From: CBDFHC01 sp965247585
Lineage (GTDB): Bacteria > Chloroflexota > Dehalococcoidia > Lucifugimonadales > GCA-2712585
Reading direction: 5' to 3'
Assembly: GCA_965247585.1 (NCBI GenBank)
Contig: CBDFHC010000005.1
Span: 1,265,890 to 1,329,889, forward strand
DNA: 64,000 nucleotides
In this document: piece by piece, positions 8,756 to 17,326 of the stretch
Numbering within the stretch: position 1 is the first letter of the stretch
Layout: every line of letters starts with the position of its first letter
Notes under the pieces: generated by a model
Told to the model about the DNA's origin: nothing
Seen by the model: only the letters and a program-made list of their open reading frames with translations
The model's database searches: none
Position numbers and translations under genes: made by a program

Positions 8756-9143
8756 CTCGGACCGGCCACGGTGTTAAACCCGGCCGAATCCGGTAGCTAA
8801 CGCCCGACCTGCGCTTAAGCGCAGGTCACGGCAACGGTCCTTTCCCCAATTGAGTGGTAGCCACTCAACCCCTGTTTCCAAAGCTTCCCCAGACCTCCTG
8901 CTAGTCCGTTCTTGTTTGGGTCAATGCATCCCACCTAACGTAACGTATATAACCTACAGAAGATACTTCTATAACCGAAAACATCTATGGAAGTTCGATG
9001 AACTTACGAGAATTGTAGGTTATGTGCCTCAATGGTACGTTGGCATCAGGTTAAAAAAATAACCCGGTTATCGAAGGGGTTTCAGCGATTTCCGCATCCT
9101 GAGCGAAGCTGGGACCCTGGAGAAACTTTTTGAAAGCGGGTGA
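8756..9143. other. Intergenic region with an AT-rich island and spaced inverted repeat
   Basis: No gene is supported here. From about 8930 to 9062 the base composition becomes clearly AT-rich compared with both sides. Two perfect 10-base arms, ATAACCTACA (8949-8958) and TGTAGGTTAT (9014-9023), face each other 55 bases apart. The region precedes the long repeat-protein gene and may contain its promoter; a 70-codon reading frame through the island (8850-9062) has no recognisable homology and is not called. Confidence 0.5.
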
Positions 9144-9152
9144 TTGGTCGCC

Positions 9153-11816
9153 ATGTCAGTAATAAGTGGAATAAAGCGGGCTCCAATGTGGCTGACGGTC
9201 ATAATGACCATCCTGGCCGCCGCGGGCATCGCTGCCGGCATGGCCATCACCGGTGACAATCCTTCCAAGGTCCTGGAGCCGGTCACCGTGGAAGGAGGCG
9301 ACGTCACCCGCGCCGTGGATCTGGATATAGACCTGAACGGCGATGGCGACGCCACCGATGAAGCCGTTCCGGTGGCCTTCTACGAAGCGGCCTACAGCGT
9401 GGACTTGAACGCCGACGGTGACGAAAGCGACGCCATCACGGATGCCATTGACGAAACCGTTTCCGTGGACCTTACCGGCGACGGCGATACCACCGACACT
9501 TCAGTGACGGTGGGCTTTTATGAAGCCTTCTACAGCGCGGACTTGAACGCCGACGGCGACGAGACAGGCGTAATAACCGACGCTATAGACGAGACCGTCT
9601 CCGTGGACCTTACCGGCGACGGCGACACTACGGATACCAGCGTCACCGTGGCCTTCTACGAGGCAGCATACGCATTTGACATTAACAACGACGGTGACTC
9701 GACGGATGAGATCGCCGCCGCCCTTGGCTCTGAGGCGCTGTCCGTCGACCTCACCGGCAACGGCGATACCACCGAAGCTGCCGTTACCGTCGCCTTCTAC
9801 GAGGTCGCCTACGGCTTTGATATCAACAACGACGGCGACTCCACCGATGAGATCGCCGCCGCCCTGGGCCCCGAGGCCCTCTCCGTGGACCTTAACGGAG
9901 ACGGCGATACCACCGACTCCGCCGTCACCGTAGCCTTCTATGAGGCGCTCTACAGCGCGGACTTCAACCGCGACGGCGACGAGACGGACGCCCATACCAC
10001 CGCCATCGACGAGGCCACCGCCATTGACCTGGACGGCGACGCCGCAACTACCTCCGCCTCCGTGGCCCTGGGCTTCTACGAGGCCTTCTACTCCGCTGAC
10101 TTCAACCGCGACGGCGACGAGACGGACGCCCATACCACCGCTATCGACGAGGCCACCGCCATTGACGAGGCCACCGCCATTGACCTGGACGGCGACGCCG
10201 CAACTACCTCCGCCTCCGTGGCTCTGGGCTTCTACGAGGCCTTCTACTCCGCGGACCTCAACCGCGACGGCGACGAGACGGACGCCCATACCACCGCCAT
10301 CGACGAGGCCACCGCCATTGACCTGGACGGCGACGCCGCAACCACCTCCGCCTCGGTCCCCCTCGGCTTCTATGAGGCCTTCTACTCCCAGGACTTCAAC
10401 CGCGACGGCGATACCACCGATACTCACCTCACCGCCATCGACGAGGCCACTGCCATTGACCTCAACGGCGACGGCGCAACCACCTCCGCCTCTGTCGCCT
10501 TGGGCTTCCACGAAGCCTTCTACGGCGCGGACCTGAGCTCACCCGCCGATGGGGACCAGACAGACGTAATCAACTCAGTCCTGGATGAGAATGATACGGG
10601 AGTGGACCTTAACGGCGATGGTGACGCGACGGACGCAGCCGTTTCGCCGGCCTTCTACGAAGTCAAGTACGACTTCGACATCAACAACGACGGCGACAAG
10701 ACCGACGAGATCGCCACCGCCCTGGGCCCCGAGGCCCTCTCCGTGGACCTAAACGGCGATGGCGATACCACCGACTCAGCCGTCACCGTGGCCTTCTACG
10801 AGGCGCGCTACAGCGCGGACCTCAACCGTGACGCCGACACCACAGACGGCCACGCCACCGCCATCGACGAGGCCACCGCCGTTGACCTGGACGGCGACGG
10901 CGCCACCACCTCCGCCTCCGTGGCCCTGGGCTTCCATGAGGCCTTCTACTCCACGGACTTCAACCGCGACGGCGACGAGACCGACACGCATACCACCGCC
11001 ATCGACGAGTCCTCCGCCATCGACATCGACGGCGACGCCGCCACCACCTCCGCGTCCGTATCCCTGGGCTTCTACGAGGCCTTCTACGCCACGGACCTCA
11101 ACCGCGACGGCGACACGGCAGACACTATCACCGCGGTAATTGACGAGACCGTGGACCCGGACCTCAACGGTGACGGTGACACAACGGACACCGCCGTAGC
11201 CGTGGCCTTCTACGAGGCGGCATACGCTACGGACCTGAACCGGGACGGCGACACCACCGATGCCATCACCGCCGCCATAGATGAGACGGTGGACCCGGAC
11301 CTGAACGGCGACGGCGATACCACGGACCTCGCCGTAACCGTGGCCTTCTACGAGGCCTTCTACGGTGGGGACCTGAACCAGGACGGCGATTCCGGGGATG
11401 CCATCACGGTTCCGACGGACGAGATGATCGCCATACTGCTGGTGCCCAACGGGTTGTTCGTCATCTACAACGACAACACTTCGTTCGTGGCCCAGGCAGT
11501 GGTCCAGGTGGGAGACACCTACATGATCCGGCCGTTCTTGAAGAACCATTCCAGCGTGGACCAGGACATGATGCTGCTGGCGGAGACTCCCCCTGGGTTC
11601 CGGGTGGACGTGGTTGAAGTGAGCGACAGGGCGGACGTAACCGCAGTGTCGGGCCGGGGCACGGAGAAGGTCTGGGCTATCACGGTGGACGACGCGGCGG
11701 CGGGTGAGAACTTTGACCTGGAGATAACCATCGAGGTGCTGCCGCAGGTGGTGCCTGGCTGGTACGAGCTCCGCTTCACCACCGAAGCGTTCGCCACCAC
11801 CACCAACTTCGACTAG
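9153..11816 (+). CDS. Membrane-anchored protein with 15 calcium-loop tandem repeats
   Basis: About 887 residues. Residues ~12-33 are a hydrophobic signal-anchor, so the rest is probably outside the cell. Residues ~58-757 are 15 tandem units of about 46 residues, each with an aromatic FYEAFY-type core and usually two loops of the form DLNGDGDTTD, which resemble dockerin, thrombospondin type 3 or EF-hand calcium loops. The last ~125 residues are a beta-rich domain (LFVIYNDNTSF, VAQAVVQVGDTYMIRP, LEITIEVLPQVVPGWYELRF) like those ending archaeal and Chloroflexota surface proteins. No cohesin partner or cell-wall anchor is seen. An in-frame TTG lies at 9144; ATG 9153 was chosen without a decisive ribosome site. 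Function unknown; calcium-dependent stalk or adhesin is an inference. Confidence 0.8.
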   Translation: MSVISGIKRAPMWLTVIMTILAAAGIAAGMAITGDNPSKVLEPVTVEGGDVTRAVDLDIDLNGDGDATDEAVPVAFYEAAYSVDLNADGDESDAITDAIDETVSVDLTGDGDTTDTSVTVGFYEAFYSADLNADGDETGVITDAIDETVSVDLTGDGDTTDTSVTVAFYEAAYAFDINNDGDSTDEIAAALGSEALSVDLTGNGDTTEAAVTVAFYEVAYGFDINNDGDSTDEIAAALGPEALSVDLNGDGDTTDSAVTVAFYEALYSADFNRDGDETDAHTTAIDEATAIDLDGDAATTSASVALGFYEAFYSADFNRDGDETDAHTTAIDEATAIDEATAIDLDGDAATTSASVALGFYEAFYSADLNRDGDETDAHTTAIDEATAIDLDGDAATTSASVPLGFYEAFYSQDFNRDGDTTDTHLTAIDEATAIDLNGDGATTSASVALGFHEAFYGADLSSPADGDQTDVINSVLDENDTGVDLNGDGDATDAAVSPAFYEVKYDFDINNDGDKTDEIATALGPEALSVDLNGDGDTTDSAVTVAFYEARYSADLNRDADTTDGHATAIDEATAVDLDGDGATTSASVALGFHEAFYSTDFNRDGDETDTHTTAIDESSAIDIDGDAATTSASVSLGFYEAFYATDLNRDGDTADTITAVIDETVDPDLNGDGDTTDTAVAVAFYEAAYATDLNRDGDTTDAITAAIDETVDPDLNGDGDTTDLAVTVAFYEAFYGGDLNQDGDSGDAITVPTDEMIAILLVPNGLFVIYNDNTSFVAQAVVQVGDTYMIRPFLKNHSSVDQDMMLLAETPPGFRVDVVEVSDRADVTAVSGRGTEKVWAITVDDAAAGENFDLEITIEVLPQVVPGWYELRFTTEAFATTTNFD
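9327..11426 (+). repeat. Fifteen in-frame ~138-bp tandem repeats
   Basis: The DNA encodes units running from I/V-D-L-N-G-D-G-D-T-T-D through FYEA-Y to D-E-(T/A). Types alternate: units 5-8 and 11-13 contain ATTSASVALGF, units 3, 4 and 10 contain FDINNDGD-TDEIA-ALG-EALS, and units 1-2 and 14-15 contain DETV. This patchwork suggests block duplication rather than simple slippage. Unit 6 carries an extra 18-bp tandem duplication (10149-10166 and 10167-10184), adding EATAID. Confidence 0.92.
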
Positions 11817-11831
11817 GCTAACGGGCTAACG

Positions 11832-11860
11832 GAGCCGTGGGGGCAGTGCCTCCACGGCTC
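11832..11860 (+). terminator. Hairpin after the repeat-protein gene
   Basis: GAGCCGTGG (11832-11840) pairs with CCACGGCTC (11852-11860), extendable inward to a 12-bp stem with one G-T pair. It begins 16 bases after the stop codon. No T-tract follows, so it is a terminator by position and stem strength only. Confidence 0.5.
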
Positions 11861-11904
11861 TCAACACGCCAGTCTCTACCTTCCTCGGCAGCGGGGGTAT
11901 GGGG

Positions 11905-11910
11905 TATAAT
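11905..11910 (+). promoter_or_regulatory. Candidate -10 box for rplI
   Basis: A consensus TATAAT lies 35 bases before the rplI start, after the preceding hairpin. No convincing -35 is visible at 16-18 bases upstream, so this rests on the -10 match and position. Confidence 0.4.
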
Positions 11911-11945
11911 TCGCCCAGCACCTGGAACGAAATGGAGCAACCCCT

Positions 11946-12527
11946 TTGCGCGTACTATTCACTGAAGACGTCATAAATGTGGCCAACGCCGGCGAGGTGA
12001 AGGAGGTGGCGGACGGTTTCGCCCGGAACTACCTCCTTCCAAAACAGCTGGCGACAATCGCCTCCCCTGAGCAGTTGAAGCGCGTCGCCCGGATCACGCG
12101 TGAAGGCGAAGACCGCCGTATCAAGGAGATGGGCGATTGGCAGGCGCTGGCCAACCTGCTGGACGGGACCACGCTACAGATGACCGGCAAGGTGGGTCCC
12201 ACGGGGCAGTTCTATGGCGCCATATCCGTGACCGGCATCATCCAGGAACTGGCCTCCGCCACCGGGCATGAGGTCGAGCGCCGAATGGTGGAACTGAGCG
12301 AACCCATTCGGAAGCCGGGCGAGTACCCCATCAACCTCCGGCTACACCAGAACGTGGCCGCGTCTATTACCGTGCTGGCCCTGGGTGAGGGCCAGACCCC
12401 GGAGATGCTGGCCGCGCTGGCCGAAGTAGACGAAGACGCGGTTGAGGCCTCCTCCAAACCTGTAGACCAACCTGCCCCGGAGCCCGAATCGGATTCCTCT
12501 GACGAAGAAGACCTAGAAGAGGAATAG
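11946..12527 (+). CDS. rplI: 50S ribosomal protein L9
   Basis: L9 binds 23S rRNA near the L1 stalk and helps limit ribosome slippage. The N-terminal rRNA-binding domain is clear (RVLFTEDVINVANAGEVKEVADGFARNYLLPK variants, residues 2-32), followed by the connecting helix and C-terminal domain. At 193 residues it is about 45 longer than usual; the excess is an acidic tail after about residue 150 (ending SDSSDEEDLEEE). TTG start with a GGAGCAA ribosome site. rplI directly before dnaB is a common bacterial arrangement. Confidence 0.95.
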   Translation: MRVLFTEDVINVANAGEVKEVADGFARNYLLPKQLATIASPEQLKRVARITREGEDRRIKEMGDWQALANLLDGTTLQMTGKVGPTGQFYGAISVTGIIQELASATGHEVERRMVELSEPIRKPGEYPINLRLHQNVAASITVLALGEGQTPEMLAALAEVDEDAVEASSKPVDQPAPEPESDSSDEEDLEEE

Positions 12528-12642
12528 CCGGGGGCAAGGGCTGCCCTTCTCGGCGTCTTCTCCTGCCAGCCCGTGTGCACGGTGAGGTGCCCCCGGCCCG
12601 TGGCCGGTAACCCACATTCGCATCAGTAGGTGCCTGAGTAAG

Positions 12643-14016
12643 GTGTATCAAGAGCGTCTGCAACCCCATGACGTGGAAGCCGAGGAAGCGGTCATTGGCT
12701 CCCTCCTGATTGATGGCGAGTCCCTTCTGAAGGTAACCCCTGTTCTGAAGCCCGGGGACTTCTACCGGGAGCGAAACGCTTTCTGCTACGCAGCGTGCCT
12801 CGCCCTCTTTGAACGGCGGGAGGGAATCAACCAGGTCACCGTGATGAGTGAGCTGAACCTGCAGGACCGGCTGGAGCCGGTGGGGGGCGCTGCCTACCTC
12901 AGCCATCTAGTATCCATAGTCCCTACGTCACTGCATATTGAGCACTACGCCCGAATAGTTGCCCGGTGCGCCACCATGCGCAGGCTGATTTCGGCCGCAT
13001 CTGAAATCGCGGCGCTGGGGTACGACGGCACATCCGACGAAGAGGGCTCCTTATCTCAAGCTGAAAACATCCTCTTCCGGGTGCGTACCGGCAAGGCCTC
13101 TGGTGAGTTCGTGCCGCTGCGGGACGTGTTGGACCAGTACCTGGAAGATAGCGCGGCGATCCACGAACCCTCGGGCGCCGTAAACGCGCCCGTCATGACG
13201 GGCTTCGATACCCTGGATAACCTGCTGGGCGGATTGCAGACCTCAGACCTGGTGATCCTGGCGGCCAGGCCCAGCGTGGGCAAGAGCACGCTGGCCGTAA
13301 ACGTCGCGCTGAACGCTGCCCGAGTCGGCGCGACCATCGGCATATTTAGCCTGGAGATGAGCCGGGAGCAGTTGGCATTGCGGATCCTGGCCGGGGAGTG
13401 CGGGGTTGATACCCACCGTCTGCGGCTGCGGCTGCTCACGGATTCCGAGGAGCAACGGATTATAGACGCCGTGGGCGCCCTCTCTGACTTGTCTATCTAC
13501 CTGGATGACACGCCTCTCCAGGGAATGATGGAGCTGCGGAGCAAGGCCCGCCGCCTTCACATGGAGCACCATACGGACCTGCTGGTAGTGGACTATATGC
13601 AGCTAATTGAGGGCGATAGCCGGACCTCCAACCGGGTGCAGGAGATGAGCGAGATCTCCCGGTCCCTCAAGGGGATCGCTCGGGACCTGAACGTGCCGGT
13701 GCTGGCGGTGTCCCAGCTCAGCCGCGCCGTGGAGATGCGCCCCTCCCACCGCCCGCAGCTCTCGGACCTGCGAGACAGCGGCAGCATAGAGCAGGACGCC
13801 GACGTGGTCATGTTCATCTACCGGGAGGACCTCTACACCACCGAGGAGGAGTGGCTACATCAGTTCCCAGATGGACGGCCCTACCCCCGTAACATCGCCG
13901 AGATCTCGGTGGCAAAGCACCGGCATGGGCCCACCGGCACCATAAAGCTGCTGTTTCGAGATCAACTATCCAGATTTGAGCCGGTCCCGCTGGACCGGGA
14001 ATACGCCCGGCAATGA
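12643..14016 (+). CDS. dnaB: Replicative DNA helicase DnaB
   Basis: 457-residue hexameric helicase that unwinds DNA ahead of the replisome. N-terminal DnaB domain (PHDVEAEEAVIGSLLID, about 6-22) and RecA-like C-terminal domain with an atypical Walker A, ARPSVGKST (usual GRPSMGKTA) at about 208-216, the EMSREQL helix, DLLVVDYMQLI Walker B and the SQLSRAVE-RPQLSDLRDSGSIEQDAD segments. GTG start. The last four bases (ATGA) overlap the next gene, so dnaB, a DnaD-like gene and a DnaC-like loader form a coupled replication operon. Confidence 0.95.
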   Translation: MYQERLQPHDVEAEEAVIGSLLIDGESLLKVTPVLKPGDFYRERNAFCYAACLALFERREGINQVTVMSELNLQDRLEPVGGAAYLSHLVSIVPTSLHIEHYARIVARCATMRRLISAASEIAALGYDGTSDEEGSLSQAENILFRVRTGKASGEFVPLRDVLDQYLEDSAAIHEPSGAVNAPVMTGFDTLDNLLGGLQTSDLVILAARPSVGKSTLAVNVALNAARVGATIGIFSLEMSREQLALRILAGECGVDTHRLRLRLLTDSEEQRIIDAVGALSDLSIYLDDTPLQGMMELRSKARRLHMEHHTDLLVVDYMQLIEGDSRTSNRVQEMSEISRSLKGIARDLNVPVLAVSQLSRAVEMRPSHRPQLSDLRDSGSIEQDADVVMFIYREDLYTTEEEWLHQFPDGRPYPRNIAEISVAKHRHGPTGTIKLLFRDQLSRFEPVPLDREYARQ

Positions 14017-14717
14017 GCCCGGCCACGCTGCCACGGGACACCACCTTCACTCCGGTGCCGGACCCACTTTTGGGTCCCATCCTTTCGTCACTGGACGACC
14101 TGGCTGAGCTGAAGTGCATCCTCCGTGGCCTCTGGCACATCCACCGGATGAAAGGCCCGTTGCGATACGTCACCGCGGAGACTCTGGCGGCAGACCCGGT
14201 GCTAAACGGAGCTCTGGATGCCGATGCCGTGCGGAGGATGATGACACAGGCAACGGGCAGGGGCCTATTCGCCAGGGGAATGGTCGCGGGAAACGGCACA
14301 AGGACCGAGGCCTTTGTACTCAACACGGAGGCGGACCGCCGCGCACTGGCCAGGGCCATGGCGGCCCAGGCGCCCATCGCCGGTCCCGAACCAGACCTGG
14401 ATGACCATACCGGGGAACAAGCGCAGCGGCCCAATATATACAGCCTGTATGAAAGCAACATCGGGATGATCACTCCCCTCATAGCGGAGGAGCTGAAGGA
14501 CGCGGAACAGCAGTACCCACGGGAATGGATTGAGGAAGCTCTGGCCATTGCCGTGAAGAGCAATCGAAGAAGCTGGCGATACGTGGCGGCCATACTAAGT
14601 AGATGGTCGTCCGAAGGTAAGGATGATGGAAAGCCTGGGCGACATACTAAAGCGGCTGACCCCGACCGATACCTACAGGAGTACGTCCGAAGGCGCGGCA
14701 AGCTACCGGGGGCCTGA
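14013..14717 (+). CDS. DnaD-domain replication initiation protein
   Basis: 234 residues. The C-terminal DnaD/DnaB2 domain is visible at about 143-195 (NIYSLYESNIGMITPLIAEE, EWIEEALAIAVKSNRRSWRYVAAIL), ending in a basic linker and YLQEYVRRRGKL. In Firmicutes, DnaD and DnaB2 proteins help load the replicative helicase at oriC and restart forks. Start ATG overlaps the dnaB stop (ATGA), and the gene overlaps the downstream DnaC-like gene by 95 bases, so the three products are very likely made together. Confidence 0.85.
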   Translation: MSPATLPRDTTFTPVPDPLLGPILSSLDDLAELKCILRGLWHIHRMKGPLRYVTAETLAADPVLNGALDADAVRRMMTQATGRGLFARGMVAGNGTRTEAFVLNTEADRRALARAMAAQAPIAGPEPDLDDHTGEQAQRPNIYSLYESNIGMITPLIAEELKDAEQQYPREWIEEALAIAVKSNRRSWRYVAAILSRWSSEGKDDGKPGRHTKAADPDRYLQEYVRRRGKLPGA

Positions 14718-15468
14718 ACCAGTCGAGGTAGCCTGCTCCATCTGCGGCGACCTGGGTTGGGTCAGCCGCCGGGTACCCCTGGGCCATCCCGAATTTGGCG
14801 AGGTGTTCCCTTGCCGATGCCGTGGTGGCCAGACGGACCACCGGCGGCAGGCGTTGCTGGAACGCTACAGCGGGCTGCCCGAAGAGATGCTGCGTCAGAT
14901 GACCTTCGGTTCCTTCAACCCGTCGGGGAACGGCGTCACGGCGGCGCAGCAGGACAACCTCCGAACGGCTCTCACCGCCGCCTCCGCCTTCGCCGCCGCG
15001 CCGGAGGGCTGGCTGCTATTGAGCGGAGACAACGGCTGCGGCAAGACGCACCTGGCCGTGGCCATCGCCGGGGAGCGAATCGAGCAGGGCGCAACGGTCT
15101 TCTTCGCAATAGTGCCGGACCTCCTGGACCACCTCAGGGCCACTTTTAGCCCCAACAGTCCTGTGGAGTACGACCAGCTATTCGAGCAGGTACGGTCCGT
15201 GCCGCTGCTGATCCTGGACGATCTGGGCGCCGAGAGCAGCACGCCCTGGGCCCAGGAGAAGCTGTACCAGATCATGGTACACCGGCACAACAACCGGCTC
15301 CCCACGGTGATCACCACCAACTATCTCATGGGGCAGATAGAAGAGGTCCAGCCCAGGCTGGCATCTCGTCTAAAAGACATAACACTGGTCAACTGGATGC
15401 CCATGGCGGCGCCGGACTACCGGGACTCGGGCATCCGCCCCTCGGAGCCGCCGCGCTACGGCGGGTGA
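14623..15468 (+). CDS. DnaC/DnaI-like helicase loader ATPase
   Basis: 281-residue AAA+ protein of the DnaC/DnaI/IstB type. Residues ~40-68 carry a CSICGDLGWV...FPCRC zinc-ribbon-like segment as in DnaI; Walker A GDNGCGKTH sits near 132-140, Walker B LLILDDLGAE near 198-207, and an ITTNYLMGQIEEVQPRLASRL sensor/arginine-finger region follows. It likely loads DnaB onto single-stranded DNA. It starts inside the DnaD-like gene in another frame and is the last of the dnaB-dnaD-dnaC set. A role as transposase helper is unlikely, since no istA is near this copy. Confidence 0.88.
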   Translation: MMESLGDILKRLTPTDTYRSTSEGAASYRGPEPVEVACSICGDLGWVSRRVPLGHPEFGEVFPCRCRGGQTDHRRQALLERYSGLPEEMLRQMTFGSFNPSGNGVTAAQQDNLRTALTAASAFAAAPEGWLLLSGDNGCGKTHLAVAIAGERIEQGATVFFAIVPDLLDHLRATFSPNSPVEYDQLFEQVRSVPLLILDDLGAESSTPWAQEKLYQIMVHRHNNRLPTVITTNYLMGQIEEVQPRLASRLKDITLVNWMPMAAPDYRDSGIRPSEPPRYGG

Positions 15469-15472
15469 CCAG

Positions 15473-15796
15473 ATGGACTGCGTCTTCTGCCAAATAGTGT
15501 CCGGTACTTCCCCGGCCACCGTGCATTTCCAGGACGATGAGATAATCGTCATCTCCAACAAGCTGCAATGGGTGCCCATAATGCTGATCGGCATGCCCAA
15601 GAAGCACCTGACCCAACAGCAGCTTTGGCAGGACGGGGGGGTGGGCCTTATAGGCAAGGCGCTGGTGGACCTGGGAGACCAGTATTCCCCGGGAGGGTAC
15701 CGTCTGATTTCCAATTTCGGCCGTGACGCCATGCAGAGCCAGCAGCACGGTCACGTCCACCTGCTGGGCGGTACCTCTCTGGGTCCCTACGCCTGA
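15473..15796 (+). CDS. HIT-family nucleotide hydrolase/transferase
   Basis: 107 residues, the size of a minimal Hint-like histidine-triad protein. MDCVFCQIVSG begins the fold, and the triad QHGHVHLLGG is near the C-terminus. HIT proteins cleave AMP from lysine-AMP, aminoacyl-AMP or dinucleotides. It starts four bases after the DnaC-like stop, so it is probably the tail of the replication operon. Its stop overlaps the convergent metallo-beta-lactamase gene by 10 bases. Confidence 0.9.
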   Translation: MDCVFCQIVSGTSPATVHFQDDEIIVISNKLQWVPIMLIGMPKKHLTQQQLWQDGGVGLIGKALVDLGDQYSPGGYRLISNFGRDAMQSQQHGHVHLLGGTSLGPYA

Positions 15797-16617
15797 GGAG
15801 CGGCCACCTGCCAGTAGCGCCGGCCCTCCATTCTGACGATCTTTCCGAAGTGGGTCCCCGTGGCGAAGTGTCCCGCCGCCATTAGTATCCCCTCCCGCTC
15901 AACCCGCTCCACCAACGCTTCGCGGCTCCTACCAGCCTCTTCGGAGTCAATGTCTGCTCTGGACCCCCACTGAGGCTCCATCACTTGCACCAGCGACTGG
16001 ATCACGTCTCCTACCACCATCCCCTTTTCACCTTGGGACTGGATGTAGATGGTCATGTGACCGGGCGTAGCCACGGTGCTGATTTCCGGGGTGACTGCGT
16101 GCTCGGCGCCCACCAGGTCCATCACTCCCAGCTCCTGCAAGGGCAGCACGCTGCGGCCGGTGGAAGGGAGGTCCGCCACCCGCTCCGGGGCGGTAAAGTG
16201 GTCCCAGTCCTCCCGAGGCACCAGGTAGCGGGCCTTGGGGAAGGTCGCCTTCCCGTCCGTCACGGTCCAGCCGACGTGGTCCCCGTGAAGATGGGTATGG
16301 ACCACAAAGTCCACGTCCTCCGGTGAGAGACCCTCCTGCCGCATGACGTTTACCAGGTCGCCGCGGCGGTTGCCCCGCTCAGGATGCGGCCCGGGCCCCA
16401 TCCCAGTGTCCACCAGGACCAACTTCCCCTGGGAGCGGATGGCGAAGCAGCCGTAATAGAGCTGAAGCTGGCCCTCCTCTGTGAGCACCTTTGAACGGTA
16501 CGGTTCCCAGGCGGCCACGGGCACCGAGGGGAAGAAATCGTCCACGGCGTAGGGCGGGGGAATCATATCCAACAGAGACCAGACCTGGCAGTTGCCAATC
16601 CATACCGATTCTGCCAT
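15787..16617 (-). CDS. Metallo-beta-lactamase fold hydrolase
   Basis: 276 residues with the dinuclear metal motif HTHLHGDHVGW (about 108-118), further ligands in VATPGHMTIYI and the terminal AAGHFATGTHFG. It resembles the N-acyl homoserine lactonase and quorum-quenching-like subgroup (DTGMGPGPHPERGN), but the substrate is unknown. ATG with AGGAGGGCTTTA ribosome site, 10 bases after the apt stop, so apt and this gene are probably co-transcribed leftward. Confidence 0.88.
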   Translation of the reverse strand: MAESVWIGNCQVWSLLDMIPPPYAVDDFFPSVPVAAWEPYRSKVLTEEGQLQLYYGCFAIRSQGKLVLVDTGMGPGPHPERGNRRGDLVNVMRQEGLSPEDVDFVVHTHLHGDHVGWTVTDGKATFPKARYLVPREDWDHFTAPERVADLPSTGRSVLPLQELGVMDLVGAEHAVTPEISTVATPGHMTIYIQSQGEKGMVVGDVIQSLVQVMEPQWGSRADIDSEEAGRSREALVERVEREGILMAAGHFATGTHFGKIVRMEGRRYWQVAAPQA

Positions 16618-16627
16618 TAAAGCCCTC

Positions 16628-17140
16628 CTAGAACTCGACCAGGGAAAGGATGTCGTAGCCCTCCAGCTTGCTGCGGCCGTTAAGCTCCGTCAGGTCTATC
16701 ACCAGGGCCAATCCGTCCACAACGCCCCCGGACTGCTCCACCAGGCGGCACGCCGCCGCCATGGTGCCGCCGGTGGCCAGCAGGTCGTCCACAATCACCA
16801 CGCGGTGTCCCACCACTACCCCGTCCCGGTGCACCTCCACCGTATCGGACCCGTACTCCAGCGCGTATGACACGGAATTAGTCTCAAAGGGAAGCTTGCC
16901 CTTCTTTCGCACCGGGACCAGCGGTTTGGCCAGCCGGTAAGCCAGGGCGGCGCCAAACAGGAATCCTCTGGCCTCTATCGCCACCACCGTGTCAACATTC
17001 CTGCCACCGAAGTAGTCCGCGAACCGGTCAATGACGTAGGCGAAGGCCTCCGGGGCCTGGAGTAGCGGCGTGATGTCCTTGAACAGAATGCCGGGCTTGG
17101 GAAAGTCCGGAATATCTCTGATATAGCGGGTTAGGTCCAT
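16628..17140 (-). CDS. apt: Adenine phosphoribosyltransferase
   Basis: Converts adenine and PRPP to AMP (purine salvage). 170 residues from MDLTRYIRDIPDFPKPGILFKD; the PRPP-binding motif VVIVDDLLATGGTM (about 121-134) and AIEARGFLFG are typical. A longer in-frame start exists at 17197, but ATG 17140 has a GGAGGT site 4 bases upstream and matches family length. Upstream of the metallo-beta-lactamase gene. Confidence 0.95.
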   Translation of the reverse strand: MDLTRYIRDIPDFPKPGILFKDITPLLQAPEAFAYVIDRFADYFGGRNVDTVVAIEARGFLFGAALAYRLAKPLVPVRKKGKLPFETNSVSYALEYGSDTVEVHRDGVVVGHRVVIVDDLLATGGTMAAACRLVEQSGGVVDGLALVIDLTELNGRSKLEGYDILSLVEF

Positions 17141-17282
17141 AGTTACCTCCGACGACACATTATAGCCAAAATAGCCGGACCTGCCTGCCCAACCCAATCG
17201 TCCCCTCCCATCTCTCTGCGTCCAAGCCCTGCTGCCCCCAACCCCACCCTGCCGTCACCCCGGCGCCAGCGACAGCGTCACA

Positions 17283-17311
17283 TTGATTTGGGTTAGTCCG
17301 GCCCATACAAT
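17283..17311 (+). promoter_or_regulatory. Sigma-70-like promoter for the enoyl-CoA hydratase gene
   Basis: TTGATT (17283-17288), a 17-base spacer and TACAAT (17306-17311). Predicted transcription would begin about 10 bases before the ATG at 17327, giving a very short leader and no visible Shine-Dalgarno. Confidence 0.6.
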
Positions 17312-17326
17312 ACGCCAGTTGACGCC

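Noticed and set aside
8850..9062. 70-codon plus-strand reading frame through the AT-rich island
   Set aside because: No recognisable family, no ribosome site, and half lies in ordinary intergenic DNA.
9501..10511. Long antisense frames opposite the repeat-protein gene, also at 10776-11549
   Set aside because: They are mirror images of the periodic GC-rich repeats and encode Gly/Val-rich low-complexity sequence.
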